NCBI GenBank assembly: GCA_945883695.1
Contig: CAMCYK010000041.1
Span: 1 to 33,356, forward strand
Source: Akkermansia muciniphila
GTDB taxonomy: Bacteria; Verrucomicrobiota; Verrucomicrobiia; Verrucomicrobiales; Akkermansiaceae
Direction of reading: 5' to 3'
Length of the DNA stretch: 33,356 bases
Every line of letters begins with the position of its first letter. Position 1 is the stretch's first letter. Position numbers and translations under genes: made by a program. This document shows positions 7,693 to 17,098 of this stretch, piece by piece. The notes below the pieces were generated by a model. It did no database searches. It saw only the letters and a program-made list of their open reading frames with translations, and was not told the DNA's origin.

Positions 7693-10600
7693 ATGCTTCG
7701 TCCGCTCTCCTTGCTCATCGTCACCGCTTGCATCCCCGTGGCGGCGGAGCCCTTGCAGTTCAACCGGGATATCCGGCCGATCCTTTCCGAAAAGTGCTTC
7801 GCCTGCCACGGCTTCGATGCCAAGCATCGGGAGGCCGACCTGCGGCTCGACGAGCCGGCGGCCGCCTACCAGACGGACAAGCACGGCAACGCGGCCATCG
7901 TCCCCGGCAAGCCGGACGACAGCCTCATCTGGTATCACATCACCAGCACCGACGAGGACGAGCTGATGCCGCCGCCGGACTCCAACAAAAGCCTCAGCGC
8001 TGGCGAGAAGGCGACGCTGCGGCGCTGGATCGAGGAAGGTGCCTCCTACCAGAAACACTGGGCCTTCGAGGCTCCGAAAAAGCCCGCGGTGCCGGAGGGC
8101 GGCGGAGCGGAAATCGACCGCTTCATCGCCGCGCCCTTGACCGCCGCCGGCAAATCCCTTTCGCCGGAAGCCGACCGCCCGACGCTGGTCCGCCGGGTCA
8201 GCATGGCGCTGCGCGGACTGCCGCCGGCGATCGAAGAAATCGACACCTATCTCGCCGACCCGGCACCCGACGCCTATGAAAAAATGGTCGACCGTTTCCT
8301 GGCATCGCCCCACTACGGCGAGGAAATGGCCCGCCACTGGCTGGACGTCGCGCGCTACGCCGACACCCACGGGCTGCACCTCGACAACGAGCGCCAGACC
8401 TGGGCCTACCGCGACTGGGTGGTCGGTGCCTTCAACCGCAACCTGCCCTACGACCGCTTCACCGTCGAGCAGCTCGCCGGCGACCTGCTGCCGGAGCCGA
8501 CCCAGGACCAGTTGATCGCCACCGGCTTCAACCGCTGCAACGTGACCACCAGCGAGGGCGGCAGCATCGATGCGGAGTTCGTGTTCCGCTACGCGGTCGA
8601 CCGCGCCAGCACCACCGCCCAGGCCTTTCTCGGCCTGACCGCCGGCTGCGCGGTCTGCCACGATCACAAGTACGATCCGATCACCGCGAAGGACTTCTAT
8701 TCGCTCTACGCCTTCTTCCACTCCAATGCCGATCCGGCGATGGACGGCAACGCCATCCTGACCCAGCCGGCGCTCAAGGTGAAGCCGCCGGATTACGATG
8801 CGAAGATGCAATCGTTCGCGGAGCGCGAGGCGCATCTTAGAAAGGCGATGGAGGAGCGGGCCGCCACCGTGACCTATCAGGATCCCGCCGGACTTGAGCC
8901 GCGGCCGCCGGTGACCACGGTCGAGCAGGTGTGGTTCGAGGACAGCTTCCCGCAGGGCGCGGAGGTCGGCAGCACCGGCCATCCCCTGACTTATGTCGAC
9001 ACCCCGGTCGCCAGCGGCACGAAGTCGCTGAAGCGCGGCGGCCCCGGGGTAGCGCAGGATTACTACCAAGCCGGCGCGACGCCGTTCGAAGTGCCACAGG
9101 ACCCGGTGTTCTTCGTCCATGTCTATCTCGACCCCGCCGATCTCCCGGACGAGGTGATGATCCAGTTCCATAGCGACCAGTGGAAACACCGCGCGATCTG
9201 GGGCCAGGACCTCATCGAATTCGGCGCCAAGGGCACGACCGAGCGCTTCGTCGCCGGTCCCCTGCCCGAAGCCGGAAAATGGGTGAAGCTCGAGGTCCCG
9301 GGATCCAGCATCGGCCTCGCGCCGGGCACCAGGATCACGGGCTATGCCTTCACCGTCCACGGCGGCACCGTTCACTTCGACAAGCTGGGCGTCAGCGGCC
9401 GGACCGATCCGGCGGCGGACCCCGCCCTCTCGCTCGCCGCCTGGCGCGCGGCGCAGGCCGGCAAGGACACGCCCGGCGCGCCCGGCGACATCAACGCTTG
9501 GCTGAAGGAAGGTCCCGACAAGCCGCGGACGCCGGAGGAACTCAAGCGGATCCTCGAATACTACGTGCAGCAGGTCTGCGGCAGCACCCGCGGACATTTC
9601 GCCGCCCTTCACGAGCAACTGGCGGCGGTCGCGAAGGAACGCGGCGACTATGACGGATCGGTGCCCTCGACCTTCATCTTCAACGATCTCCCCCAGCCCC
9701 GCGAAAGTCATGTGATGGTGCGCGGCGAATACGACAAGCCGGGCGAGAAGGTCGAACCCGACACCCCCGCCGTGCTGCCCGCCCTGAAGAAGGCCGGACC
9801 GCGCGCGAACCGGCTCGACCTGGCGAACTGGCTGGTCGCCCCGGAGAACCCCCTCACCGCGCGGGTCGCGGTGAACCGCTTCTGGCAGCAGGTCTTCGGC
9901 AGCGGCCTGGTCCGCAGCAGCCATGACTTCGGCACCCAGGGCGAATTGCCGAGCCACGCCGAGCTGCTCGATTGGCTCTCCCTCTGGTTCCAAGAGAACC
10001 GCTGGGACGTCAAGCAACTGATGCGGCTGATGCTCACCAGCGCGACCTTCCGCCAGCAGAGCATGGCCCCCGCCGACCACTGGCTGGCCGACCCCGCCAA
10101 CCGCCGGCTTGCCCGCGGCCCGCGGTTCCGGCTCGATGCCGAACAGATCCGCGACCAGGCGCTCTTCGTCGGCGGCCTGATCCGCCTCGACATGGGCGGC
10201 AAGGGCGTGAACCCCTACCAGCCGCCCAACATCTGGGAGCCGGTCGGCTTCGGCGGCTCCAACACCCGCTTCTACCAGCAGGGCAGCGGCGACGCCCTCT
10301 ACCGGCGCTCGCTCTACACTTTCCTGAAACGCACCGCGCCGCATCCGCTGATGTCGAACTTCGACGCGCCCAACCGCGAGCAATCGTGCATCGCCCGCGA
10401 GCGCAGCAACACCCCGCTGCAAGCGCTGCAACTGATGAACGATGTCCAGCACTTCGAAGCCGCCCGCGCCTTCGCCCAACGCATCATGAGCGCCGCGGCG
10501 ACCCCCGAGCAACGGGTCGACTTCGCCTTCCGCAGCGTCACCGCCCGCCCGCCCGCGCCGGATGAATCCGCGATGCTGCTGGAGTTCCACCGGCAGCAAC

Positions 10601-10755
10601 TGGCGAAATACCAAGCCGCCCCCGACGAGGCGAAGAAAGCCGTCACTTTCGGCGAATCCAAGCCCCCTCCCGACCTGCCCGAACCCGAACTCGCCGCCTG
10701 GACGCTGGTCGCCAACCTCATCCTCAACCTCGACGAAGCCGTCGTCCGCAACTGA
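7693..10755 (+). CDS. Large DUF1549/DUF1553 protein with PSD1-type haem motif and lectin-like insert
   Basis: A 1020-residue secreted protein. After a signal peptide (about 1-18), a PSD1-type cytochrome domain has CxxCH at C35-H39 (CFACH) followed by AKHREADLRLD. DUF1549 starts near residue 142 (IDRFIAAPL) and contains MARHWLDVARYADTHG and a second CxxCH at C319-H323 (CAVCHDHKYDP). Residues about 470-580 form an extra beta-rich segment (FFVHVYLDPADLPDEVMIQF...GTRITGYAFTVHGGTVHFDKLG), resembling a concanavalin-like or carbohydrate-binding module. DUF1553 runs from about residue 703 (LANWLVAPENPLTARVAVNRFW) and includes the RLDAEQIRDQALFVGGLI and CIARERSNTPLQALQLMND motifs. AAGGGAG sits just before the ATG. 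The next gene is 8 nt away and encodes its DUF1501 partner. Function is unproven; exported polysaccharide processing or electron transfer is inferred. Confidence 0.92.
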   Translation: MLRPLSLLIVTACIPVAAEPLQFNRDIRPILSEKCFACHGFDAKHREADLRLDEPAAAYQTDKHGNAAIVPGKPDDSLIWYHITSTDEDELMPPPDSNKSLSAGEKATLRRWIEEGASYQKHWAFEAPKKPAVPEGGGAEIDRFIAAPLTAAGKSLSPEADRPTLVRRVSMALRGLPPAIEEIDTYLADPAPDAYEKMVDRFLASPHYGEEMARHWLDVARYADTHGLHLDNERQTWAYRDWVVGAFNRNLPYDRFTVEQLAGDLLPEPTQDQLIATGFNRCNVTTSEGGSIDAEFVFRYAVDRASTTAQAFLGLTAGCAVCHDHKYDPITAKDFYSLYAFFHSNADPAMDGNAILTQPALKVKPPDYDAKMQSFAEREAHLRKAMEERAATVTYQDPAGLEPRPPVTTVEQVWFEDSFPQGAEVGSTGHPLTYVDTPVASGTKSLKRGGPGVAQDYYQAGATPFEVPQDPVFFVHVYLDPADLPDEVMIQFHSDQWKHRAIWGQDLIEFGAKGTTERFVAGPLPEAGKWVKLEVPGSSIGLAPGTRITGYAFTVHGGTVHFDKLGVSGRTDPAADPALSLAAWRAAQAGKDTPGAPGDINAWLKEGPDKPRTPEELKRILEYYVQQVCGSTRGHFAALHEQLAAVAKERGDYDGSVPSTFIFNDLPQPRESHVMVRGEYDKPGEKVEPDTPAVLPALKKAGPRANRLDLANWLVAPENPLTARVAVNRFWQQVFGSGLVRSSHDFGTQGELPSHAELLDWLSLWFQENRWDVKQLMRLMLTSATFRQQSMAPADHWLADPANRRLARGPRFRLDAEQIRDQALFVGGLIRLDMGGKGVNPYQPPNIWEPVGFGGSNTRFYQQGSGDALYRRSLYTFLKRTAPHPLMSNFDAPNREQSCIARERSNTPLQALQLMNDVQHFEAARAFAQRIMSAAATPEQRVDFAFRSVTARPPAPDESAMLLEFHRQQLAKYQAAPDEAKKAVTFGESKPPPDLPEPELAAWTLVANLILNLDEAVVRN

Positions 10756-10763
10756 CCTCCGCC

Positions 10764-12221
10764 ATGAATCCCTTCTTCGAACAGCAGTTGCTGCAAACCC
10801 GCCGCCAGTTCTTCGGCCAAAGCGGCATCCGCCTCGGCGGACTCGCCATGGCATCGATGCTCGGCGGCCGGACCGCCGGCGCCGCCGCGTCCGCCGTCCA
10901 CCCGGCGATCGCCGGCCTGCCCCACTTCCCGGGCAAGGCCAAGGCGGTGATCTATCTCCACATGAACGGCGGACCGTCCCAGCTCGACCTGTGGGATTAC
11001 AAGCCGGACCTCAAGCAGCAGTTCGACAAGGACCTGCCGAAGAGCTTCCTCGGCGAACGGATCACCACCATGACCAGCGGCCAGGGCCGCTTCCCGGTCG
11101 CCCCGTCCAAATTCAGCTTCGCCCAACACGGCCAGTGCGGCCGCTGGGTCAGCGAACTGCTGCCGCACACCGCGAAGATCGTGGACGACCTCGCGCTGAT
11201 CAAAACCGTCCACACCAACGCGATCAACCACGACCCGGCCTGCACCTTCACCATGACCGGCTCCGAGGTCCCCGGCAAACCCAGCATGGGCTCGTGGATC
11301 TCCTACGGCCTCGGTGCCGAAACCAGCGATCTCCCGGCCTTCGTCGCGCTGATGCCGAGCTTCCCCAACGGTTCGAACGCCCAGGCGCTGTTCAGCCGGA
11401 TGTGGGGCCCCGGCTTCCTGCCCGGCAAGCATTCCGGCGTCGTGCTGCGCGGCGGCGGCGACCCCGTGCTCTATCTCGAGAACCCGCCCGGCGTCGCCCC
11501 CGCCGACCGCCGCGCGATGCTCGACACGCTTGGCAAGCTCAACGCGCGCGGCTTTGACAAGATCGGCGACCCCGACATCCAGACCCGCATCTCGCAATAC
11601 GAGATGGCCTACCGCATGCAGTCGAGCGTGCCGGAACTGACCGACCTCTCCAAGGAATCGCCCGCCAGCCTCGAACTCTACGGCGAGGACGTGAAGCGCC
11701 CCGGCTCCTTCGCCGCGAGCGCCCTGCTGGCGCGGCGGATGGTCGAGCGCGGCGTGCGCTTCGTCCAGATCATGCACCGCGGCTGGGATTCCCATGGCAA
11801 CCTGCCGGGCGAACTCTCCGCCCAGTGCAAGGACACCGACCAGGCCTGCGCCGCGCTGGTGATGGACCTCAAGCAGCGCGGGATGCTCGACGACGTGCTG
11901 GTCATCTGGGGCGGCGAATTCGGCCGCACCGTGTATTCCCAAGGCACGCTGACCGCCGAAACCTACGGCCGCGACCACCACCCGAAAAATTTCTGCATGT
12001 GGATGGCCGGCGGCGGGATCAAGGGTGGCGTCACCCTCGGCGAGACCGACGATTTCTCCTACAATCCGATCGCCGATCCGGTGCACGTCAACGAGATCAA
12101 CGCCACCATCCTCCACTGCCTCGGCATCGAGCACGACCGCTTCACCTTCCGCTACCAAGGCCTCGACCAGCGCCTGACCGGCGTGGAGCCGATGAACGTG
12201 ATCAAGCAGATCCTCGCGTGA
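10764..12221 (+). CDS. DUF1501 family Tat-exported protein (second copy)
   Basis: A 485-residue DUF1501 protein, 8 nt after the 1020-residue DUF1549/DUF1553 gene. The N-terminal TRRQFFGQSGIRLGG (R13-R14) is a Tat-type signal. Family landmarks seen are YLHMNGGPSQLDLWDYKPD, HTNAINHDPACTFTMTGSE, RFVQIMHRGWDSHGN, and WGGEFGRTVYSQG with GRDHHPKNFCMWMAGGGIKGG, whose acidic and His residues match metal ligands of the alkaline-phosphatase-like fold. It differs clearly from the 443-residue copy at 2129-3460: the lead is different and the central region is longer. The pairs therefore look like separate paralogous modules rather than a recent duplication. It ends 19 nt before a convergent gene. Confidence 0.92.
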   Translation: MNPFFEQQLLQTRRQFFGQSGIRLGGLAMASMLGGRTAGAAASAVHPAIAGLPHFPGKAKAVIYLHMNGGPSQLDLWDYKPDLKQQFDKDLPKSFLGERITTMTSGQGRFPVAPSKFSFAQHGQCGRWVSELLPHTAKIVDDLALIKTVHTNAINHDPACTFTMTGSEVPGKPSMGSWISYGLGAETSDLPAFVALMPSFPNGSNAQALFSRMWGPGFLPGKHSGVVLRGGGDPVLYLENPPGVAPADRRAMLDTLGKLNARGFDKIGDPDIQTRISQYEMAYRMQSSVPELTDLSKESPASLELYGEDVKRPGSFAASALLARRMVERGVRFVQIMHRGWDSHGNLPGELSAQCKDTDQACAALVMDLKQRGMLDDVLVIWGGEFGRTVYSQGTLTAETYGRDHHPKNFCMWMAGGGIKGGVTLGETDDFSYNPIADPVHVNEINATILHCLGIEHDRFTFRYQGLDQRLTGVEPMNVIKQILA

Positions 12222-12240
12222 TCGGAGTGTCGTCGCGGCC

Positions 12241-13407
12241 TCAGGGTGCCGCGACTTTGAACTCGTGCTCGAGCGCCTGGAACAGGATCTCGCGGGACTT
12301 GGTCACGCCGTGAAGCATCCGGGTGCCGCCGACCAGCAATTTGGGCATCAGGTAGTTCAACTGGCCACTGTTGGTGACGTTGATGCGCTTGTAATCCAGC
12401 GCGTCCGCCGCCAGCACTTCGTCGATCCACGGGTCGGCCAAGGCATCCGGAGCAAGCGGCTTCCCAAGCAGCGGTGCCACCACCGCCCTCGCCTTGGCCG
12501 GATCGAGGGCCGGCCGCGCGAAGAGCGCGTGGTGAACCGCGGGAAACGAGGCGGGATCCGTCCGCCAGCATGCCAGGGCGAGCCGCGCCAACTCGCAGGC
12601 ATGCGGATGATCGTTCAGATGCGGAGGCACCTCCGGATTGCAGGCGCGGTCGATCGGGGCCGGGAGCAGCACCACGCAGAGCTTACCCGGGTGCTTCTTT
12701 TGGAAAGCCTCGAGATCCTCGTGGAGATCGCGGCACGCGTTGCAGGCGTAGTCGAAGTATTTCACGGCCACGTGCGGGGCGGCCGGGTCGCCGAGGTGGG
12801 GCAGCAGGGCGACGTTGTAACGCTTGTTGCCAAGCAGCGTCACCTTGCGTCCCTCGCCGCGCTCGTGGACCGGCAGCGGCTTTCCCGGAGCCGCCGCGGG
12901 GCTTTCCTTGAGCACGATGTCGGATTCCTGGTGGGTGTCGGGCACCGGCCCGAAAATCTGACCGGCCACCAGCACGCCGGTGGCGGCGAGCCCGGCCAGC
13001 AGGCCGTTCCTGAGATCGCCGCGCGATCCGCCGCCGTGATGGCGGAAAACCAGCACCGCGCAGGCGAGCCCGATCCCGTGGGCGGCGAGGCACCACGGGC
13101 AGAAGCTCCGCAGGACGAAGGCCTGGACGATGCCGAACCAGACCGCGGCAGCGCCCAGCGCGGTGCCCACCGCGAGCAGCGCCGTGCGCTGCGGCCGGAA
13201 GGTCAGGAACAGCAGCGCCGCGTAAAGCAGCAGCGACAGCGCGGTGACCGGGATCAGGAACCACTGCGACCAGCGCGATCCGAGCACGTTCGCGCAGCCG
13301 GTCCCCGCCCCGCAGCCGACAAGGTAGCCGATGGATCCCGTCGCCTTTTGCAGGAGGAGCCAGCCGCTGATGAGCAGCCCGCCGATTGAAGCCAGTCGCA
13401 GTGCCAT
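12241..13407 (-). CDS. VKOR domain fused to thioredoxin-like (DsbA-type) domain
   Basis: A 388-residue membrane protein of the vitamin K epoxide reductase fusion type, which makes disulfide bonds in exported proteins by passing electrons from thioredoxin-like cysteines to quinone. The N-terminal helix bundle (about 1-150) carries the loop cysteines C32 and C38 (GCGAGTGCANVLGS) and the quinone-side pair C103-C106 in SFCPWCLAAHG. After a linker, residues about 185-388 form a thioredoxin fold with active site C222-C225 (DYACNACRDLHEDL) and a likely cis-Pro in NYLMPKLLVGGT. The frame is open far upstream, but the ATG at 13407 starts right at the first membrane helix. All four key VKOR and both Trx cysteines are present. 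It lies downstream of the 1181-residue secreted protein on the same strand, separated by a hairpin. Confidence 0.9.
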   Translation of the reverse strand: MALRLASIGGLLISGWLLLQKATGSIGYLVGCGAGTGCANVLGSRWSQWFLIPVTALSLLLYAALLFLTFRPQRTALLAVGTALGAAAVWFGIVQAFVLRSFCPWCLAAHGIGLACAVLVFRHHGGGSRGDLRNGLLAGLAATGVLVAGQIFGPVPDTHQESDIVLKESPAAAPGKPLPVHERGEGRKVTLLGNKRYNVALLPHLGDPAAPHVAVKYFDYACNACRDLHEDLEAFQKKHPGKLCVVLLPAPIDRACNPEVPPHLNDHPHACELARLALACWRTDPASFPAVHHALFARPALDPAKARAVVAPLLGKPLAPDALADPWIDEVLAADALDYKRINVTNSGQLNYLMPKLLVGGTRMLHGVTKSREILFQALEHEFKVAAP

Positions 13408-13442
13408 GGTGGAGAGAATAGGACAAGGGTCACGGACAAGGA

Positions 13443-13475
13443 CAGCCCTTCGTTTCCGGAGAAGACGAAGGGCTG
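13443..13475 (-). terminator. Perfect 11-bp hairpin between two - strand genes
   Basis: CAGCCCTTCGT (13443-13453) and ACGAAGGGCTG (13465-13475) are exact inverted repeats around an 11-nt loop. The hairpin begins 28 nt past the stop of the 1181-residue gene and lies before the VKOR-Trx start, so it probably ends transcription of the former. There is no clear T run on the - strand side, so its strength is uncertain. Confidence 0.6.
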
Positions 13476-13502
13476 CCGGCCGAGGTTCAGGTTGAACGAC
13501 GT

Positions 13503-16500
13503 CTACGGGGCGGGAACATCCTCGATGAGGTAGAACGCCTTGCCCGCGGGCGGGTTCGGATCGGAAACGAGCGCGGTCGTGGCGGCCGGAGTGAACGGCA
13601 CACCGACATTCACCCAGTCGTTGGTGAGGGTCAGGCTGCGGCGCAGTTGATACCGCTTGGCGGTATTGAAGCCCTGGACGGTCATCTCGAAGGCTGCTCC
13701 GTTGAAACCGCTGGCAACAACCACCAGATTCTCCGGTATCCCGGTGGTCTGATGGACCATGATCGCATTGTATTGAGATCCCAAACCCGAACTCTCGATG
13801 TAGATGTAGTGCCGGCTGTTGGTTGCCGTGAAAGTCCCGATGACATATTGGCCCGGGAAGTTCGTTTCGTTGCCGAAAGTCCCGGAGTTGAGATCCACGA
13901 CCTCGTCCGTGAGATCGAAGGTGCCATAAGTCCAGACCCGGCCACCGGTGCCGTTGCGGGTGTCGGCCACCCATATCTGGATCCGGTAGCTTTCACCCAC
14001 CGTCAGCCCGGGGATCTCGACGAACCTCGCGGCCGCGCCAAAGCTCCCGGAGTTGAGCAGGGTTTCGTAGTCGGGGTTGTTGCCACGATTGAACGGATCG
14101 AAGCCGGTGAAGCTCGCGCCCAGCGAAGGCCCGGGCTGGAACGTGACGCCAAGTCCCGGAACCGGCACCGGGGAAGCACCGCCGGTCCACGCGTGCGCCA
14201 GGAATCCACCCGTATTGAAGTCGCTGAGGTTGCCGGTGATGTTGGTGGCCACACCCCAATCCACCGGAGTGAAATCCGGCAACGAGAGATTGTCCTTGGG
14301 ATCACTGCCTTTCGCGATCTCGAATCCATCGGAAATCTGATCCCCATCGGTGTCGGCCAGCCGCGGATTGGTGGTGTGGGTCTTCACCTCGGCCCCGTCG
14401 CTCAAGCCGTCATTGTCGCTGTCGGCGTCATTCGGAATGGTTCCGTTCTGGAACTCCTCGAGGTTGGTCAGGCCGTCATTGTCCTGCAGGTCCTCGGCCG
14501 CGTCGGTGTTGTCATTGGGATCCAGGAACGCGTAGCGGGCCTCGAAGAAGTCCGGCATGCCGTCGCCGTCGGTATCCTGGTCGACGCCGAAGAATTCGAG
14601 CTCGCCGAGGGCGTGCGTCGCGTTGGTCTGGGTCGCGGTGACCGAATAGCGGAACCAGCGGTAACTGGCCGCCGGTGCGGGCAGGTTGAAGCGAAGCACC
14701 TGGTTCCGGTTGGCTCCCCAGAACGCCGCGGACGTGTCGGCGTGGACGAAGATATCGGTGAAAACCACCCCGTCGTTCGATCCTTGGATCTTCCAGGCCC
14801 GCGGATCCCGTTCGGGCGAGTCGTTGGAGGAGGTCACCGTGAAATGCGTGAGCGCCACACCGTGCGACATTTCCACGGTCACGCTTTGCTCGGGAACCGC
14901 CACCGTGATGCCGTCGCAGCACCACTTGGCCTCGCCGCCGCCGACCTTGTTGTCGAAGACGTTGAGCGCCCCTTCGGTGGGCTGAAAGTCGGGCTTGTTG
15001 GTCGCCGTGGCGGAAACCCAGTCGAAGCCGCTGCCGGCCGCGGTGGCATCGCTGCCGTTGTTGTCGCGGTCGGTGATATCCCGTCCGAGCAACGAGGCGG
15101 TGCCGGTGCCGAGCGCCGCCACGGTCACCCCACCGGGGGTGCTGGTGTCGAGGGCGGGATTGGAGCCCCTGGCAACTTCATAGGCGTCGCGGAAAAAGTC
15201 GTTGTCGGAATCCGCCTGGTTCGGGTTCGAGCCATGCGTGTTGACCTCCGCCCCGTCGGTCAGTCCATCGGCGTCGCTGTCCTTCACGAAGGGGTTGGTT
15301 TTGTGGGTCTTCAACTCCGGACCGTCGTTCAATCCGTCACCGTCCGTGTCCATCAGGGTCGGGTTGGTTCCAGCCACGAACTCCTCGAGGTTGGTCAGGT
15401 CGTCACGGTCCTGGTCGGCAGTCGCGTCGCCAGCCACCGCGTCGCTGAGGAAAGCGGGATAAAGGTCCTCGTACAGCTTGGGAAGTCCGTCCGCGTCGGC
15501 GTCGGTGTTGCTCTGCACACCGAAATACTCGAGTTCCCCCAGCGCATGGTTCGCGCCGCCGGTGCTGAAGACGGCGTAGCGGATGAATTTGTAGGGCAAC
15601 GCATCGCCAGGCAGGTTGACCCGCATCACCTGGTTGCGCGCGGTCCACAACGTCGCGTTGGTGAACGCGAAGCGGATGATCGGCGCGAAGGTGATCCCGT
15701 CGTTGGAGCCTTGGATCTCCCAGACCCGCGGGTCGCGCTCGGGACTGTCGTTGCTCGATGAAATGGTCAGATACTGGAGGCTCGTGTACTGGGCGAACTC
15801 CACGGTGAGGTTCTGCGGGGCACCGTTGCAGCACCACTTCTCCGGATCCCCCGCCACCTTGTTGTCGAAAACGTTCGCGGCCCCGCCGCTGGCGAAAGTC
15901 GCGGGCGAGGTGGAGGTGAGCGAAACCCAGTCGAAGCCGGTTCCCGCCGGGGTGGCGTCGCTGATGTTGTTGTCGGGATCGGTCAGGTCGGAATCCAGCA
16001 GCGGCGCGGTGCCAATACCCAGGAAGCTCAAGGTGGCGCTGTTCGGCGTGCTCGTGGCATTGATCGGATTCGATTCGGCCTGCACCTCGTAGCCGTCCGG
16101 GAAGATGTCGCCATCGCTGTCGGCGAGCAGCGGATTGCTGCCGTGAAGATTGACCTCCGCCCCGTCCGAGAGGGTGTCGCCGTCGCTGTCGAGCACCCGC
16201 GGATTGGTGCCCCGGGTGATCTCGGCCCCGTCGGGCAAACCGTCGCCGTCAAAGTCGGGTCCGGTCAGGTTCAGGCGCTTCTGGTATTCCACCAGGTTGC
16301 TCGCCCCGTCGGAATCCTGGTCGAGCGCGGCATCGGCGGCGTTGTTCTTGTTGAGGAACGCGTAGCTGTCCTCGATATGATCGGGAATCTTGTCGCCGTC
16401 GGTGTCCGGCGAGAGGTCGCGCAGCACGTAAGCGCTCACCCCGTTCTGGGCCTGCGCCACCCCGCGGCCATAAAATGTCTGGGTCGGGCCGTCCGCGGTG

Positions 16501-17048
16501 AAAGTGCCGATGACATAACTGCTCGTGTTCATCGCGAAGGTCGCCGTCTCGGTCCCCGCCCCGTCCGCCGGACTGTCACTCCACTCCATCGTGCGCCCGC
16601 CGCAGCAAGCCCGGTCGTCGGAGACGAACAACTGCACCTGATACTGGATCCCGGGCACCAGGCCGTTGACCGTGACATTCTTCGGATTCGCCCCGTCGGG
16701 GGCGAAGCCGTCCATCACGGCTTGGAAATTGGCATTCGGCGTCCCCGCCGGCACCCAGTTGGCCGCGTCGTAGAACTCGCCGCCGGTGGCGATGGCGCTG
16801 AGAACACCGACGGCGGCACCGGTGGTCATGTTCTCGAAGGTGATCGACTCGGCGCCCACCGGAACCGCGAACGGTCCCGCACCCGCACCGCTGCCCCAAG
16901 TGCCGGCATGGAACAGGGTACCGTTCAGGCTGATGGCGCTTTCATCGACGGTCTCGGTGGGACCGGTGGTCCAATTCACGGGCGCCGCTTGTGCCATCGC
17001 GAAGACGGCCGACAAGGCACCTATCAAACAATAGGTCGGGGTTTTCAA
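13503..17048 (-). CDS. Secreted protein with thrombospondin type 3-like and discoidin-like repeats
   Basis: A 1181-residue exported protein with a signal peptide ending near ...AMAQA (residues about 1-22). Three blocks of Asp/Gly-rich repeats of type DTDGDGLNDGPELKTHKTNP and DSDGDTLSDGAEV (about 215-335, 515-630, 835-925) are thrombospondin type-3-like calcium-binding repeats. Between them are two copies of a roughly 170-residue discoidin-like (F5/8C) unit, each running SDAT.AG.GFDWVS, then VFDNKV, then KWCC.G, then SSNDSPERDPR.W.IQGSNDG, and ending HALGELE.FGV. A further beta-rich domain (about 930-1100, similar in style to 30-215) and a C-terminal stretch with KRYQLRRSLTLTNDWV complete it. 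No PEP-CTERM or sortase tail is recognised. A surface or matrix adhesin, or a carbohydrate-binding role, is inferred. Confidence 0.85.
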   Translation of the reverse strand: MKTPTYCLIGALSAVFAMAQAAPVNWTTGPTETVDESAISLNGTLFHAGTWGSGAGAGPFAVPVGAESITFENMTTGAAVGVLSAIATGGEFYDAANWVPAGTPNANFQAVMDGFAPDGANPKNVTVNGLVPGIQYQVQLFVSDDRACCGGRTMEWSDSPADGAGTETATFAMNTSSYVIGTFTADGPTQTFYGRGVAQAQNGVSAYVLRDLSPDTDGDKIPDHIEDSYAFLNKNNAADAALDQDSDGASNLVEYQKRLNLTGPDFDGDGLPDGAEITRGTNPRVLDSDGDTLSDGAEVNLHGSNPLLADSDGDIFPDGYEVQAESNPINATSTPNSATLSFLGIGTAPLLDSDLTDPDNNISDATPAGTGFDWVSLTSTSPATFASGGAANVFDNKVAGDPEKWCCNGAPQNLTVEFAQYTSLQYLTISSSNDSPERDPRVWEIQGSNDGITFAPIIRFAFTNATLWTARNQVMRVNLPGDALPYKFIRYAVFSTGGANHALGELEYFGVQSNTDADADGLPKLYEDLYPAFLSDAVAGDATADQDRDDLTNLEEFVAGTNPTLMDTDGDGLNDGPELKTHKTNPFVKDSDADGLTDGAEVNTHGSNPNQADSDNDFFRDAYEVARGSNPALDTSTPGGVTVAALGTGTASLLGRDITDRDNNGSDATAAGSGFDWVSATATNKPDFQPTEGALNVFDNKVGGGEAKWCCDGITVAVPEQSVTVEMSHGVALTHFTVTSSNDSPERDPRAWKIQGSNDGVVFTDIFVHADTSAAFWGANRNQVLRFNLPAPAASYRWFRYSVTATQTNATHALGELEFFGVDQDTDGDGMPDFFEARYAFLDPNDNTDAAEDLQDNDGLTNLEEFQNGTIPNDADSDNDGLSDGAEVKTHTTNPRLADTDGDQISDGFEIAKGSDPKDNLSLPDFTPVDWGVATNITGNLSDFNTGGFLAHAWTGGASPVPVPGLGVTFQPGPSLGASFTGFDPFNRGNNPDYETLLNSGSFGAAARFVEIPGLTVGESYRIQIWVADTRNGTGGRVWTYGTFDLTDEVVDLNSGTFGNETNFPGQYVIGTFTATNSRHYIYIESSGLGSQYNAIMVHQTTGIPENLVVVASGFNGAAFEMTVQGFNTAKRYQLRRSLTLTNDWVNVGVPFTPAATTALVSDPNPPAGKAFYLIEDVPAP

Positions 17049-17098
17049 GGGTTTGGGTTTTTGGGTTATCCAAACTGCAGGATGCGAATCCGGGACCC

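Noticed and set aside
7534-10854. A 1106-codon open frame on the - strand
   Set aside because: It is the exact antisense of the DUF1549/DUF1553 gene, with Arg/Gly/Asp-rich translation and no family motif; long antisense frames are expected in this GC-rich DNA.
13408-13974. Longer start for the VKOR-Trx gene
   Set aside because: The added sequence is an out-of-frame reading of the end of the neighbouring repeat protein and would precede the first membrane helix with unrelated residues.
13647-15761. A 704-codon open frame on the + strand
   Set aside because: It is antisense to the secreted repeat protein, and its repetitive look merely mirrors the calcium-type repeats.
14300-16420. CRISPR-like array suggested by regularly recurring short repeats
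   Set aside because: The repeats are in-frame codons for DSDGD/DTDGDG calcium-type motifs within a coding gene, with variable spacing.
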